A stretch of 64,000 nt of DNA. It comes from Neorhizobium tomejilense (GTDB lineage Bacteria; Pseudomonadota; Alphaproteobacteria; Rhizobiales; Rhizobiaceae). Location of the stretch: positions 62,001-126,000 of the forward strand of contig PVBG01000004.1 in the NCBI GenBank assembly GCA_002968845.1. Direction: 5' to 3'. Position numbers and translations under genes: made by a program. This document shows positions 8,313 to 17,872 of the stretch, piece by piece (the stretch's first letter is position 1; every line of letters begins with the position of its first letter). The notes beneath the pieces are model-generated. The model was not told the origin of the DNA and ran no database searches. It saw only the letters and a list, made by a program, of their open reading frames with translations.

Positions 8313-9485
8313 ATGCTTCATGCACGCGACCGACAATTGGATGGCCTTAGAACCCTTGCCGTCTCGATGGTCCTGTACGCGCATTTTTTCGCGGCCGATG
8401 GGTCGCACTGGGGCCATATCGGCGTTCGCCTGTTCTTCGTTCTCAGCGGTTTCCTGATAACCCGGCTTTTGCTGGAAGCGCGCTCTGCCACCCAGTACGA
8501 ACCAGGCACCGCGATAAGATCATTCTATATTCGCCGGGCGCTGCGTATATTCCCGCCGTACTTTGCAGTGCTCAGCTTCGTCTGGCTGGTCAACCTCGAG
8601 CAGGCCCGCGGAAGCATCAAATGGCACGCCCTTTACCTCTCGAATTTCTGGTACGCCCTTCGCGATGAATGGACGCCCTGGGTGCTTTGTCACACCTGGA
8701 GCCTGAGCATCGAAGAGCAGTTCTATATCGTGTGGCCGCTCGTCATCCTGCTCGCCTCGCGCCGCTGGCTTGAGCCGATCTGCATCGCTCTCATCGCATG
8801 CTCGCTTGCCTATCGATTCTATTGGCCATTCACGGGGACGCCGTCACTTGCGCGGGACCTTCTGCCTCCGGCGTCGATGGACGCGCTGGTGGCGGGCGCG
8901 CTCCTTGCGCTCCATCGCACGCGGTCACGGACATTGCCGCACTGGATGCGGCTGAGTTCGGCACCCTTGCTTGTTGCAACAGCCATTTTGATGTGGCTGA
9001 AACCGCTCCCCCTGTCACCGACGCTCGCCTGGATGAATTGGATCGGGTTGGAGGTTCTTCCTCTTATCCCGCTCACGGCGCTGGTCGGATACTGTTCGTC
9101 GGGTCTGCGAGGAGCTCCCGGCCGTCTATTGGAACTGCCCCCGATCACCGCTGTCGGACGTGTCAGCTACGGGGTTTACCTGTTCCATCCGATCGTCCTC
9201 TCTTTCGTCGTAAGCGCACAGCCGTGGATTCCGTTCAACGTCTCGGAACAGGGTTTCGGACGCCTCATCTTAGGAACCGCTGGAACGTTGGCATTGGCCG
9301 CGATCTCATGGCTGGCGTTCGAAAAACCACTCAACCGGCTCAAGCGCTATTTCCCATACGTCCCCCCAAGAAGGCTTGACCCGACGTATGACGCGCCGTC
9401 TGCCACAGCCCTTTCGAAGGCTGCGCAAATGCAGGAACTTCAAATTGCCACGCCATTGCGAGTCGAACGATGTCCTCCCCGCTGA
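8313..9485 (+). CDS. Membrane acyltransferase 3 family protein (OafA/YrhL type)
   Basis: A 390-residue integral membrane protein of about ten helices that transfers acyl (usually acetyl) groups to extracytoplasmic sugars. Family marks are the opening RQLDGLRTLAV, the catalytic-type histidine in VLYAHFF, the GVRLFFVLSGFLITRLL block, the FYIRRALRIFPPYF arginine-rich loop and WSLSIEEQFYIVWPL. The ATG at 8313 is preceded by a G-rich ribosome site and begins right before the conserved domain. The end overlaps the next gene by 16 bases, which ties it to the glycosyltransferases; the likely job is decorating the glycan that they build. Confidence 0.92.
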   Translation: MLHARDRQLDGLRTLAVSMVLYAHFFAADGSHWGHIGVRLFFVLSGFLITRLLLEARSATQYEPGTAIRSFYIRRALRIFPPYFAVLSFVWLVNLEQARGSIKWHALYLSNFWYALRDEWTPWVLCHTWSLSIEEQFYIVWPLVILLASRRWLEPICIALIACSLAYRFYWPFTGTPSLARDLLPPASMDALVAGALLALHRTRSRTLPHWMRLSSAPLLVATAILMWLKPLPLSPTLAWMNWIGLEVLPLIPLTALVGYCSSGLRGAPGRLLELPPITAVGRVSYGVYLFHPIVLSFVVSAQPWIPFNVSEQGFGRLILGTAGTLALAAISWLAFEKPLNRLKRYFPYVPPRRLDPTYDAPSATALSKAAQMQELQIATPLRVERCPPR

Positions 9486-10573
9486 TCTCCGTCGTATTGC
9501 CCGTCTACAACGGTGAGGCTTATCTCGCTGCCGCGGTCGAGAGCATCCTGCGCCAGGACCACAGGCGCCTTGAGATCGTCGCCATCGATGACGGCTCGAA
9601 CGATCTCTCGCTGGATATTCTGCACCGATATCAGAAGCTTGACGATCGCCTTCGCATCGTCTCGCGCGAGAACCGCGGACTGATCGCGAGCTTGAACGAG
9701 GGCATAGCCCTGGCTAGAGGTGACCTGATCGCCCGAATGGACGCGGACGATATCTCCTATCCAACCCGCTTTTCCCGTCAAATCGCGCTCTTTGAGCAGC
9801 AGCCTCAGCTTGCGATCTGCGGAACGGAAGTCGATCGGCTTCTCGGCAGCCGCGTCGTGCGCAGCACGCCAAATCCCATTTATCAGTCGGGGGATTGGCA
9901 CATATTGTCGCTGTTCTTCACGATCTTCCTGCATTCGACGGTGATGTATAATCGCAAGATCATTCCCCAGGATATGCTGGTCTATGACGCAAGCTATGTC
10001 CACGCGGAGGATTTCGATCTCTTCAGGCGCATTACCCGCGAGTTTCCGGCAGCGATGATCGATGAGAGCCTGATCGCCTACCGTATCCACAGCGACAGCG
10101 TTACCAACAAGCACAGGCGGCAAATGCGCCGAACCCACCTGAAGATCGTCGCCGAGAACCTCGAACGGCAGGCTCTTACCGACGATCCCGGCGCTCTTCT
10201 TGATATCGGCGCAGCCGTTACGCCGGATACGGTGCGCCGAGCCGCCGATTGCATGCTCGCGATCGAAGAAAGGGTCGCCAAGCAAGTTGGTGCGAGCGCC
10301 AGCAGCTACGCAGAAGGAGCCCTGTGCTTCTTCTATTTTCTCTACCAATTCATTGCTGACGAGCAGCGTCCGGCGTTGACCCACGCATTTCTTATGCGAA
10401 CGGGAAAATGGGATGTCATCCGGCGGCGGGAGCGCTACGGTCTTCGAGCCGCCGTCGCTGCGCCCTGGTTGAGCCGCATGTCGGAAGAGGCGATCCGGAG
10501 GCTCGATGGGGTGGCACGGTACTATCAATCGGTGCCGGCCAAGACGGTGTTACCGCTTCGGGGGCTTGCCTGA
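9470..10573 (+). CDS. Family 2 glycosyltransferase
   Basis: A 367-residue cytoplasmic enzyme that adds a sugar from a nucleotide donor. The GT-A fold starts at once (ISVVLPVYNGEAYLAAAVESIL), with IDDGSNDLS (39-47) and the metal-binding DAD at 91-93 (MDADDIS), then the acceptor-side AEDFDLFRRI. No membrane segment is seen. The gene overlaps the acyltransferase by 16 bases, and its stop overlaps the next start as TGATG, so the four genes 8313-13379 form one operon. Donor and acceptor are unknown. Confidence 0.92.
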   Translation: MSSPLISVVLPVYNGEAYLAAAVESILRQDHRRLEIVAIDDGSNDLSLDILHRYQKLDDRLRIVSRENRGLIASLNEGIALARGDLIARMDADDISYPTRFSRQIALFEQQPQLAICGTEVDRLLGSRVVRSTPNPIYQSGDWHILSLFFTIFLHSTVMYNRKIIPQDMLVYDASYVHAEDFDLFRRITREFPAAMIDESLIAYRIHSDSVTNKHRRQMRRTHLKIVAENLERQALTDDPGALLDIGAAVTPDTVRRAADCMLAIEERVAKQVGASASSYAEGALCFFYFLYQFIADEQRPALTHAFLMRTGKWDVIRRRERYGLRAAVAAPWLSRMSEEAIRRLDGVARYYQSVPAKTVLPLRGLA

Positions 10574-11592
10574 TGTCCAGGGAGCACGAGCAACCCGTAC
10601 GCGCCAGCCCCCGCTTGCCCCCCGACGCGCATCACCCTGTCGACGCAAGCTTTATCGTCTGCACCCGCAACAGAGCGGCCGCGCTCGAGGCATGCATCAG
10701 CTCGATCGAAGCCGCCTGCGAAGCCTGTTCCCTAAGCTGCGAGCTGGTGGTGGTCGACAATGGATCCACCGACGATACGGCCGCGCGTTTATCCCGTATC
10801 GCGGCGAAATCCGCTGTTGCCGTCAGGTGGATGGTGGAGCTGCGGCCTGGCCTGGCAGCCGCGCGCAATACGGGAATGGAGCGGGCGCGAGGCAGGCTCC
10901 TGATCTTTATCGATGATGACTGCATCGTCGAGCGCTCCTACCTCCAGGATCTGAACCGGCATTATTCGGCAGGCGAGCGGTGTATCGTCCGGGGGGGCCG
11001 CGTCGATCTCGGCAGCCCGCGCGATCTGCCTTTCACAATCAAGCGGTCGCGATTCCGAGCCCGTTTCACGCCGGATGTTCATCCGGGCGGGTTCGTGCTC
11101 GGCTGCAACATGACTATGGATCGTGAAGCGGCGGCCCGCATCGGGCGCTTTGACGAGCGGTTCGGGGCCGGCGGCCCGCTGCGGTCCGCAGAAGATACGG
11201 ATTACCTCGTTCGTGCCCATCAGCTCGGCATTCCAATCGAATATGTTCCCGACATGACGGTCCAACATTTTCACGGGCGAACCACGCGCGATGCCATCGA
11301 ACGGCTTCACCGGGATTACAGCTTTGGAAACGGCGGCCTTTGCGTCAAGCATGCGTTCAAGGCCCCCTGGCTGCTTCGCCATTTCTGCTGGACGACCCGA
11401 TCGGCCTGGCGGGAACTGTTCGGCGGCTACCGTTTCGATCCGGAGATTTCCCTGTCCCACCTGACGATCGTGGCCATGAACCTGGTCGGAGCAGCCAAAT
11501 TTGCCTTGCTCGCCGTCCGGTGGCCAAGACAGGCGGATACCGACACGACCAGCCGTCTGCCCCGCCCGCAACGGGGAACGCCGCCATGCTAG
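10573..11592 (+). CDS. Family 2 glycosyltransferase, second copy
   Basis: A 339-residue GT2 enzyme clearly different from its neighbour. Motifs: FIVCTRNRAAALEACISSI, VVVDNGSTDDTAARL (60-73), the metal site DDD at 114-116 (FIDDDCIV), and the late SAEDTDYLVRAHQLG with its catalytic-type ED. N-terminal about 20 residues are variable and proline-rich. The start shares TGATG with the preceding stop; a longer upstream frame was rejected because it lies inside the preceding gene. The 3' end overlaps the ABC exporter start by 7 bases. Confidence 0.92.
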   Translation: MSREHEQPVRASPRLPPDAHHPVDASFIVCTRNRAAALEACISSIEAACEACSLSCELVVVDNGSTDDTAARLSRIAAKSAVAVRWMVELRPGLAAARNTGMERARGRLLIFIDDDCIVERSYLQDLNRHYSAGERCIVRGGRVDLGSPRDLPFTIKRSRFRARFTPDVHPGGFVLGCNMTMDREAAARIGRFDERFGAGGPLRSAEDTDYLVRAHQLGIPIEYVPDMTVQHFHGRTTRDAIERLHRDYSFGNGGLCVKHAFKAPWLLRHFCWTTRSAWRELFGGYRFDPEISLSHLTIVAMNLVGAAKFALLAVRWPRQADTDTTSRLPRPQRGTPPC

Positions 11593-13379
11593 ATTTCCTG
11601 ACATCGAGTTCTCACCTCCTGCGCGAGGCTCTGGGGAAAAACACCGGCCTGTTGGCTGTCGTGGTTGTCCTGGGACTGAGCAGCGCCGTGCTCGAAGGCA
11701 CCGGCATCGGTCTTGTCATCCCGATGCTCAGCATCATTGCCGGTGAGAACGATGTTTCGGGAATGGCGGGCCTTTCCGCCGTTTTTCAACGGGTGGGAAC
11801 CGGATTGGACGACCAGACGCGGCTAATCGTCATCGCGGCCGCCATTCTCGGATTGATCACCGTCAAGAACGTGCTGGCCTTTGCCAACGCGGTGCTTGCC
11901 AATTTCATTTATGGCAAGGCCGGTCATTCGATCCGGCACCGTCTCGCCGACCAGCTTTTGACGATCGGCTACCCGTTCTTCCTGCAGCAAAGCCCGGGGC
12001 GGCTGCTGAACATCGTCTCCAACGAGTCCTGGCGGGCTTCGGACGCGGTCCAGACCATCCTTGCCGCGATCGTGAATGCATCGGCGGCCGTTATCCTGCT
12101 CGCATTTCTGCTGCTTCTTTCGTGGCAGATGTCGCTGTGCGTCACGCTTGGGCTTGTCCTGATCCAGGCTATCCATGCCTTGCTGTCGGCAGGCCTGAAG
12201 GGCCCGAGCCGCAACGTCACGTCGTTCAACAGTGAACTTGCCGCGAGAATGCTTCACCTCGTTCACGCCGGGCGCCTGATCCGCGCATTCGGACAGGAAC
12301 TGCGTGAAAGAACGATCTTCGACGCGGCTTCAAATGCGGTGCGGAAGGCTGGCTTCGTTCTTAACAGCCGCCAGGCAGCTCTCCCGCCACTAACCGAAGT
12401 GCTGCATTCCGCCCTCTTTCTGGGCGTGGTTGTCAGCGCATGGCAGGTCGGGGTCGGGTTCCCGGTCATCGTCGCTTTCGTCGTCCTGCTTTATCGGCTG
12501 CAACCGCATGTCCGCGCGCTGCAGATGGCCTGGAGCCAGATCCAGGGATGGAGCGGATCGCTGGAAGAGGTCGGATGGCTACTGGATTCCTCCGACAAAC
12601 CAGCGGCGCCCCAGGGTAGCCACCCGATCCAGGGGCTCCGCCAGCAAATCAAGTTCGACCAGGTGACCTTCAGGTATCCGGGCTCCAGCACGCGGCCCGT
12701 GGTCCTGCGTTCGGTAAGCTTCGACATTCGCCAGGGCCGCTCGACCGCAATTGTCGGGCGGTCGGGCGCCGGCAAGAGCACGATCGTCAATCTCCTATGC
12801 CGGTTTGTGGAGCCGGATCAGGGCAATATTCTTGTCGACGGCATTCCACTCGATCAAATCGATCCTGCTGCATGGCGCCGACAGATCGCGCTTGCCAGCC
12901 AGGATCTTGAACTGGTGGATGGCACCATTTTCGAGAACATTGTCTACGGCCACGATACGTCCCTCCCCGCGGCGGAAAGCGCGGCAAGACTTGCCGAAGC
13001 GCATGAATTCATCGAGAAGCTGCCTGACGGATATGAAACTGTCGTCGGCTACCGGGGAGCGAGCCTGTCGGCCGGTCAACGACAGCGGATCGCACTGGCA
13101 AGAGCTCTGGTCCGCGATCCGGAAATCCTGATCCTGGACGAGGCCACCAATGCCATGGACGGCCTGTCCGAGGCATCGATCGTGGAGACGTTGAAATTAA
13201 GAGCCGGGCGCCGCACCACAATCGTCGTCAGCCATCACCACAGCACCATTTCCTTCTGCGACGAGGTCGTCATTCTCGGTGCCGGCCGCGTCCGCAATCA
13301 GACGCCCTTTGCCGAGGTTGCATCCTTGAGCATGGAACAGCTTTACGAACATGAGATGTCCCACGGCAGCCAATCCTGA
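11586..13379 (+). CDS. ABC exporter half-transporter (fused membrane and ATPase domains)
   Basis: A 597-residue type IV ABC exporter subunit that acts as a homodimer. Five to six helices fill residues 20-310. The nucleotide-binding domain follows, with Walker A GRSGAGKST near 389-397, signature LSAGQRQRIALARAL near 493, Walker B ILILDEATNAMD and the H-loop in VVSHHHST. It resembles MsbA/lipid-linked saccharide flippases. Linked to two glycosyltransferases and an acyltransferase, it most likely flips or exports their glycoconjugate. No polymerase or ligase gene accompanies it. Confidence 0.92.
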   Translation: MLDFLTSSSHLLREALGKNTGLLAVVVVLGLSSAVLEGTGIGLVIPMLSIIAGENDVSGMAGLSAVFQRVGTGLDDQTRLIVIAAAILGLITVKNVLAFANAVLANFIYGKAGHSIRHRLADQLLTIGYPFFLQQSPGRLLNIVSNESWRASDAVQTILAAIVNASAAVILLAFLLLLSWQMSLCVTLGLVLIQAIHALLSAGLKGPSRNVTSFNSELAARMLHLVHAGRLIRAFGQELRERTIFDAASNAVRKAGFVLNSRQAALPPLTEVLHSALFLGVVVSAWQVGVGFPVIVAFVVLLYRLQPHVRALQMAWSQIQGWSGSLEEVGWLLDSSDKPAAPQGSHPIQGLRQQIKFDQVTFRYPGSSTRPVVLRSVSFDIRQGRSTAIVGRSGAGKSTIVNLLCRFVEPDQGNILVDGIPLDQIDPAAWRRQIALASQDLELVDGTIFENIVYGHDTSLPAAESAARLAEAHEFIEKLPDGYETVVGYRGASLSAGQRQRIALARALVRDPEILILDEATNAMDGLSEASIVETLKLRAGRRTTIVVSHHHSTISFCDEVVILGAGRVRNQTPFAEVASLSMEQLYEHEMSHGSQS

Positions 13380-13457
13380 GAATGACGTTTAAACCCGCCG
13401 GAGCCGCCGCGTTCTCAAGACCAGGTGCCAAGCGATGATGCGGGTCTGCCTGTGGCC

Positions 13458-15041
13458 TCAGCCAACCGTGACAGCCAAGGGCATAATCTCGTCTTCGGCC
13501 ATCCGCCAGGTGTTGCGGCCGGCCGACTTTGCCCGATAAAGCGCACGATCCGCTGCCTGGACAAGCGTTTCCCGATCGCCGGCGGCAACGCTTGCAGCGG
13601 CTATGCCTATGCTGACCCCGATGCTGATCGACAATCCCTTGATCCGGAAGGGTGCGTTCAAGGCCGATATGCACCGATCGGCAAGGCCGATATCCGCCTG
13701 GTCTTCGGTTTTCACGAGGATTGCGAATTCATCGCCGCCGAGGCGGGCCACCAGATGTCCGCCTGCCGCCGAACGCAATCGCTCACCGGCAAGCTGCAGG
13801 ACCTCGTCGCCGGCGGCATGGCCGAACGTGTCATTGACCGGCTTGAATCCGTCGAGATCGAGGCAGTAGACGATGACGGCGCCCTCGGTCGCTTCAGTCT
13901 TGAATGCTTCATCGAGCGCTTTGTAGAACTGCATACGGTTCGGCAGGCCGGTCAGAATATCATGATGCGCCAACCTGTTGGCCTCCGCTTCCGCCAGCAC
14001 CCGGTCGCTGACATCCGCGATCGTCAGCAGGAGCCGGCGATCGCCGCCGTCGTAGAGCAACCGGACATAAATGAGGACATGGTGTTCCCGGCCCTCCGCC
14101 GTTCGCTGGCGCCAGACGGTGCGCGCTTCGCAGTTGCCGTCGAGATTGCGGAGCCTCGCGGCGAACTCTTCACCCTGGCCTTCGGCGTGCATGTCGAAAA
14201 CGGCTTTGGCAAGAAGGACCGATCTCTCGTAGCCATAGAACTGAAGCGCCGCGTGATTGGCTTCAAGGATCGCAAGGCTGTCCCCGTCGCAGAGCAACAT
14301 CGGCATCGGATTGGCGTCGAACAGTTGCCGAAGCCACTCCTCCCGTTGCTTGAGGCTGCTGATGTCTATGCGCATCCCGATGGCGCCGCCATCCGGCGTG
14401 CGGCGATCGTCATAGCGCAACCATCGCCCGTCGTTCATTTGCCGCTCCTCCTGGGAAACGGGCTGTCGAAACTTCGCCATGCGCTCGCTGAGCCAGACGT
14501 CCTGGTCCGGCACCACTTCCTGGATGCTGCCGCCTGCAAGGCTGATCTTCAAAATCTCCTCGAACGGAATTCCGGGCGTCAGGTATTCGGCGATATCGGC
14601 ATAGAGATCGGCGTATTTCTGATTCCAAAGGACGTAACGGTCCTTGGCGTCGAAGACACAGACCGCCTGCGGCAACATCTCGATGACATATCGCAGCCGA
14701 AGGTTGGCTTCCCGAGCGGCGAGCCCCGCGGATTTCTCCTGGCCGCCGGCATCGATCCAGATCATGGTGAGCGGCTCATCCGAGCCGGGACATGGCGAAA
14801 CTCTGATATTGCAGGTCCGAGCTTCCCCTGCCCTGCTGCTCAAGAGAACCGGCGAACCCTCGGGATTGTCCAGCGGCCACCCGGGCAGGAGATCGGTTAT
14901 GGCTGTGCCATGCAAAGTGTCGGTTGCGCCAAAGAGCGCTCTTGCCTCGGCATTCGCAAAGGTGACGAAGCCCGCTGCGTTCACAATGAGCGCGGCAAGC
15001 GGACAGGATTCCAGCAGGGTCATCACTTCCGCACCAAGCAT
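13458..15041 (-). CDS. PAS-domain diguanylate cyclase
   Basis: Makes cyclic di-GMP from two GTP. The 527-residue protein has no membrane segment. Three PAS-like segments lie at about 10-110, 120-240 and 245-360, followed by a GGDEF domain (about 365-510) with the intact active site LGGDEFAI near 432-438. The usual inhibitory I-site (RxxD) upstream of GGDEF is replaced by AGGH, so product inhibition is probably absent. ATG 15041 is selected because a strong GAGGGGG ribosome site lies 5-6 bases upstream; an in-frame upstream start lacks one. It is convergent with the exporter and stands alone. Confidence 0.9.
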   Translation of the reverse strand: MLGAEVMTLLESCPLAALIVNAAGFVTFANAEARALFGATDTLHGTAITDLLPGWPLDNPEGSPVLLSSRAGEARTCNIRVSPCPGSDEPLTMIWIDAGGQEKSAGLAAREANLRLRYVIEMLPQAVCVFDAKDRYVLWNQKYADLYADIAEYLTPGIPFEEILKISLAGGSIQEVVPDQDVWLSERMAKFRQPVSQEERQMNDGRWLRYDDRRTPDGGAIGMRIDISSLKQREEWLRQLFDANPMPMLLCDGDSLAILEANHAALQFYGYERSVLLAKAVFDMHAEGQGEEFAARLRNLDGNCEARTVWRQRTAEGREHHVLIYVRLLYDGGDRRLLLTIADVSDRVLAEAEANRLAHHDILTGLPNRMQFYKALDEAFKTEATEGAVIVYCLDLDGFKPVNDTFGHAAGDEVLQLAGERLRSAAGGHLVARLGGDEFAILVKTEDQADIGLADRCISALNAPFRIKGLSISIGVSIGIAAASVAAGDRETLVQAADRALYRAKSAGRNTWRMAEDEIMPLAVTVG

Positions 15042-15235
15042 AGCCCCCTCAAGCACTGCCAATCTGCCTGGGAAAAATCTACGGATGGAGGATACGCGGC
15101 AAGAATGAAATAAATCGCTAAAGTTCAAACGCCGCATATAAATGACGCGGCCTCGCTCCGAGGCATTCCGACATCTGAGCGAAGACCGCCGTTCGTTTTT
15201 GAGGCAAGCCCCTTAGTCCACTCGCGGATTTCTCA

Positions 15236-16219
15236 TCACAGGCGGCCTCCAAGCTCATCCTCGATATGGACGCGGATGATCTCGTCGAAATTTTTCTCTG
15301 CGGTAAAGCCGAGGGCGGTCGCGCGTTTTGCCTCGAAACCCGGTGCCCAGCCCGCAACCATTTTCATGATCATCTCGTCCGGTACACGACGAATGAGATT
15401 TACCGCCCTTTCGCCCGCCACGCGGCGAAGCGCATCGATCTGCTCGCCGACGGTTGCGCTGACGCCCGGCATGGAAAGATTGCGGTGCGGGCCGACCCGC
15501 TCGAGATCCATATTCGCCGCATGGACGAGGTATCCGACAGCCGAGCGAGGCGACGTATGCCAGTGACGCACGTCATCCGATACCGGCAGGATCGCCTCCT
15601 GCCCGATCAGCGGCTCCCGCAGAATGTTCGAGAAGAAGCCGGATGCAGCCTTGTTGGGCTTGCCGGGCCTGATGCACACGGTCGGTAGCCGGATGCCGAT
15701 GCCGTCGAAGAAACCCCGGCGGGTGTAATCCGAGAGGAGAAGCTCCGAAATGGCCTTCTGGGTGCCATAGCTGGTAAGCGGCGTCAGATGGAAATCATCG
15801 GGAATGGGGAACGGCAGGGGAGCACCTGCAACAGCGATGGACGACGTGAAGATGACCCGCGGCTTGTAGCCATCCTCGCCGTTTGCGAGACGAATCGCAT
15901 CGAACAGGTAGCGGGTGCCATCCAGATTGACCCGGTAGCCCTTTTCGAAATCGAGCTCCGCTTCCGCCGAGACGATCGCGGCAAGGTGAAAAATTACGTC
16001 GGGGCGGGACCCGATGAGCTTCTCGGCCTCGCCCGGCATCGAGAGGTCGGCGTCGCTCGTCACCACGGATCCGGAAAACCCCTCCGGATGATCGGGCTTC
16101 ACGACGTCGACGAGGGTCAGCTTGTCGATCGGCTTGCCGAGAACGCCACCCTCAGCGATGAGACGCGCCGTCAGTTTGCGGCCCACCATCCCGGCCGCGC
16201 CTATGATCAGAATATGCAT
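15236..16219 (-). CDS. denD: NAD-dependent D-erythronate dehydrogenase (DenD-like)
   Basis: An extended short-chain dehydrogenase of 327 residues that oxidises a four-carbon sugar acid at C2. The NAD fold opens at MHILIIGAAGMVGRKL (GxxGxxG), HLAAIVSAEAE follows and the catalytic YGTQK tetrad element lies near 150. The overall pattern matches DenD, although other sugar-acid epimerase/dehydrogenases are close. A GGAGG site 5-6 bases before ATG 16219 fixes the start. It is divergent from the FAD-linked dehydrogenase, and the two share a promoter region with a TTGTC/GACAA palindrome, suggesting joint control. Confidence 0.82.
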   Translation of the reverse strand: MHILIIGAAGMVGRKLTARLIAEGGVLGKPIDKLTLVDVVKPDHPEGFSGSVVTSDADLSMPGEAEKLIGSRPDVIFHLAAIVSAEAELDFEKGYRVNLDGTRYLFDAIRLANGEDGYKPRVIFTSSIAVAGAPLPFPIPDDFHLTPLTSYGTQKAISELLLSDYTRRGFFDGIGIRLPTVCIRPGKPNKAASGFFSNILREPLIGQEAILPVSDDVRHWHTSPRSAVGYLVHAANMDLERVGPHRNLSMPGVSATVGEQIDALRRVAGERAVNLIRRVPDEMIMKMVAGWAPGFEAKRATALGFTAEKNFDEIIRVHIEDELGGRL

Positions 16220-16279
16220 GCTTCCTCCCATTTCGACCGAAGCACATGACTGCCCGGATACGCCAAATTTATATTGTAC

Positions 16280-16294
16280 GGTTGTCTGATAACC
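16280..16294. promoter_or_regulatory. Palindromic operator between denD and the FAD-linked dehydrogenase
   Basis: GGTTGTCTGATAACC is a 15-bp near-perfect palindrome (one mismatched pair) in the 179-base divergent gap. Its core, TTGTCTGATAA, resembles the second site at 18697 (TTGTCAGACAT) and the GTCNGAC core known for FadR-type GntR regulators. The gene at 17873 encodes such a regulator. Assignment of regulator to site is inference. Confidence 0.55.
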
Positions 16295-16398
16295 TTATAT
16301 GCTCCCGTTGAAAACAGGATAGTTGTGCGCCGGGACAAGGCGCGGGGCAACCGCAACTATCCAGCCAGGGGACGGATCATCCGAAGGAACCACGCAGA

Positions 16399-17844
16399 AT
16401 GACGAGCCTGCAAACTGACCCGGCCGGAGAGCATCGCCTCCTCCTGCGATCGATGCTTGGCGAGGACTTTGTCCTGACCGATACGGATGCGATGGCGCGA
16501 TACTGTCGCGATTGGCACGGCGACGTGACCAGTGCTGCGGTCGCCGTCCTGAGGCCGCGATCGACGGATGACGTGGTGGCTTGCGTCAAAGCCTGCCGAG
16601 AGTTCGGGCTCACGATTGTCCCGCAGGGCGGCAATACAGGCCTGGTGCTGGGCGGCATTCCCGATGCGCCGGAGCGTCAAGTCGTTCTCAGCCTGGAGCG
16701 CATGAACCGCCTCCGCAAGATCGATGTCGACGATTTCTCGGCCGTCGTCGAGGCGGGCTGCATCCTGTGGGAGCTGAAGGAAGCGATCGCCGCAGAGGGA
16801 ATGTTCTTCCCGCTGGCGCTCGGCGCGCAGGGAAGCTGCCGGATCGGCGGCAACGTCTCGACCAATGCCGGCGGCATCAACGTGCTTCGATACGGCATGA
16901 CACGCGAACTGGTGCTGGGCCTGGAGGTCGTGCTGCCGGACGGTACGATTTTCGATGGCCTCTCGACGCTCAGGAAGGACAATCGCGGCATAGACTTGAA
17001 GCAGCTCTTCATCGGCGCCGAAGGCACGCTCGGCATCGTCACCGCCGTGTCGATCAAGCTGACGCCCAATCCCGACCAGGTGGCGACCGCCCTTGTCGGC
17101 CTCGCCTCCTTGGAGGATGCGATCACCCTCTATCGCCGTGCCCGGCGCGACTGCAGCGATTTGATGTCGGCCTTCGAATTCATGCCGCCCCTTGCCTTCA
17201 CGCTTGCCCGGGAAGCCATCCCGGACCTGCCGATGCCGATGGCCACCGACTATCCCTGCTATGTTCTCATGGAGGTTTCCGGGTCGGGCCTCGTCGATAT
17301 CGGCGACCTGATGCAGCGGTTCCTCGAAGGCGTCATGGAGGACGGGATCGTCCTCGACGGCGCGATCGCCTCATCACAGGCCCAGGCGCGAAACCTGTGG
17401 CTGATCCGCGAAGGAATGAACGAAGGCCAGGCGAAACGTGGTGTCCACATGCGCAGCGACGTTTCGGTTCCGCTCTCCAAGGTGCCCGCCTTTGTCGCCG
17501 AGGCCGAAAAGGCGATCCACGACGCGTTGCCCGACTGTGTTTGCGTCTCCTACGGCCATGTCGGCGATGGCAATGTCCATCTCAACGTTCTGCCATCCGT
17601 GGAACTGCCCCATGAGCAGCGGCTCGAAAGGATCTATCAGTCGAAAACCATCCTGAACCAGGTACTTGACCGCTTCCAGGGAAGCCTCAGCGCCGAGCAC
17701 GGCATCGGCCGCCTCAAGCGGGCGGATTTCGATGCGCGCCTTCCGGAAACCAAGCGCCGGCTGCTGACGGCCATCAAGAATGCCATCGATCCAGACATGG
17801 TGATGAATCCGGGCTGCCAGTTGAATTTTACCGGGAAGTCATAG
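16399..17844 (+). CDS. FAD-linked D-2-hydroxyacid dehydrogenase (GlcD / D-lactate family)
   Basis: A 481-residue flavoprotein that oxidises a D-2-hydroxy acid to the 2-keto acid. The N-terminal FAD_binding_4 half shows VPQGGNTGLVLGGIPD, IGGNVSTNAGGINVLRYG and IGAEGTLGIVT. The C-terminal FAD-oxidase half has the metal-binding YGHVGDGNVHLNV and the final SAEHGIGRLKR. Closest known types are D-2-hydroxyglutarate and D-lactate dehydrogenases. It begins the plus-strand run into a GntR regulator (28 bases apart), so it probably handles a sugar-acid-derived hydroxy acid. Confidence 0.9.
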   Translation: MTSLQTDPAGEHRLLLRSMLGEDFVLTDTDAMARYCRDWHGDVTSAAVAVLRPRSTDDVVACVKACREFGLTIVPQGGNTGLVLGGIPDAPERQVVLSLERMNRLRKIDVDDFSAVVEAGCILWELKEAIAAEGMFFPLALGAQGSCRIGGNVSTNAGGINVLRYGMTRELVLGLEVVLPDGTIFDGLSTLRKDNRGIDLKQLFIGAEGTLGIVTAVSIKLTPNPDQVATALVGLASLEDAITLYRRARRDCSDLMSAFEFMPPLAFTLAREAIPDLPMPMATDYPCYVLMEVSGSGLVDIGDLMQRFLEGVMEDGIVLDGAIASSQAQARNLWLIREGMNEGQAKRGVHMRSDVSVPLSKVPAFVAEAEKAIHDALPDCVCVSYGHVGDGNVHLNVLPSVELPHEQRLERIYQSKTILNQVLDRFQGSLSAEHGIGRLKRADFDARLPETKRRLLTAIKNAIDPDMVMNPGCQLNFTGKS

Positions 17845-17872
17845 AAGAGCGTCACAAGGGAGGGGCGGCGCC

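Noticed and set aside
13425..15113. 562-codon open frame on the + strand opposite the GGDEF gene
   Set aside because: Antisense to a clear PAS-GGDEF protein; no family resemblance and typical of GC-rich codon shadow.
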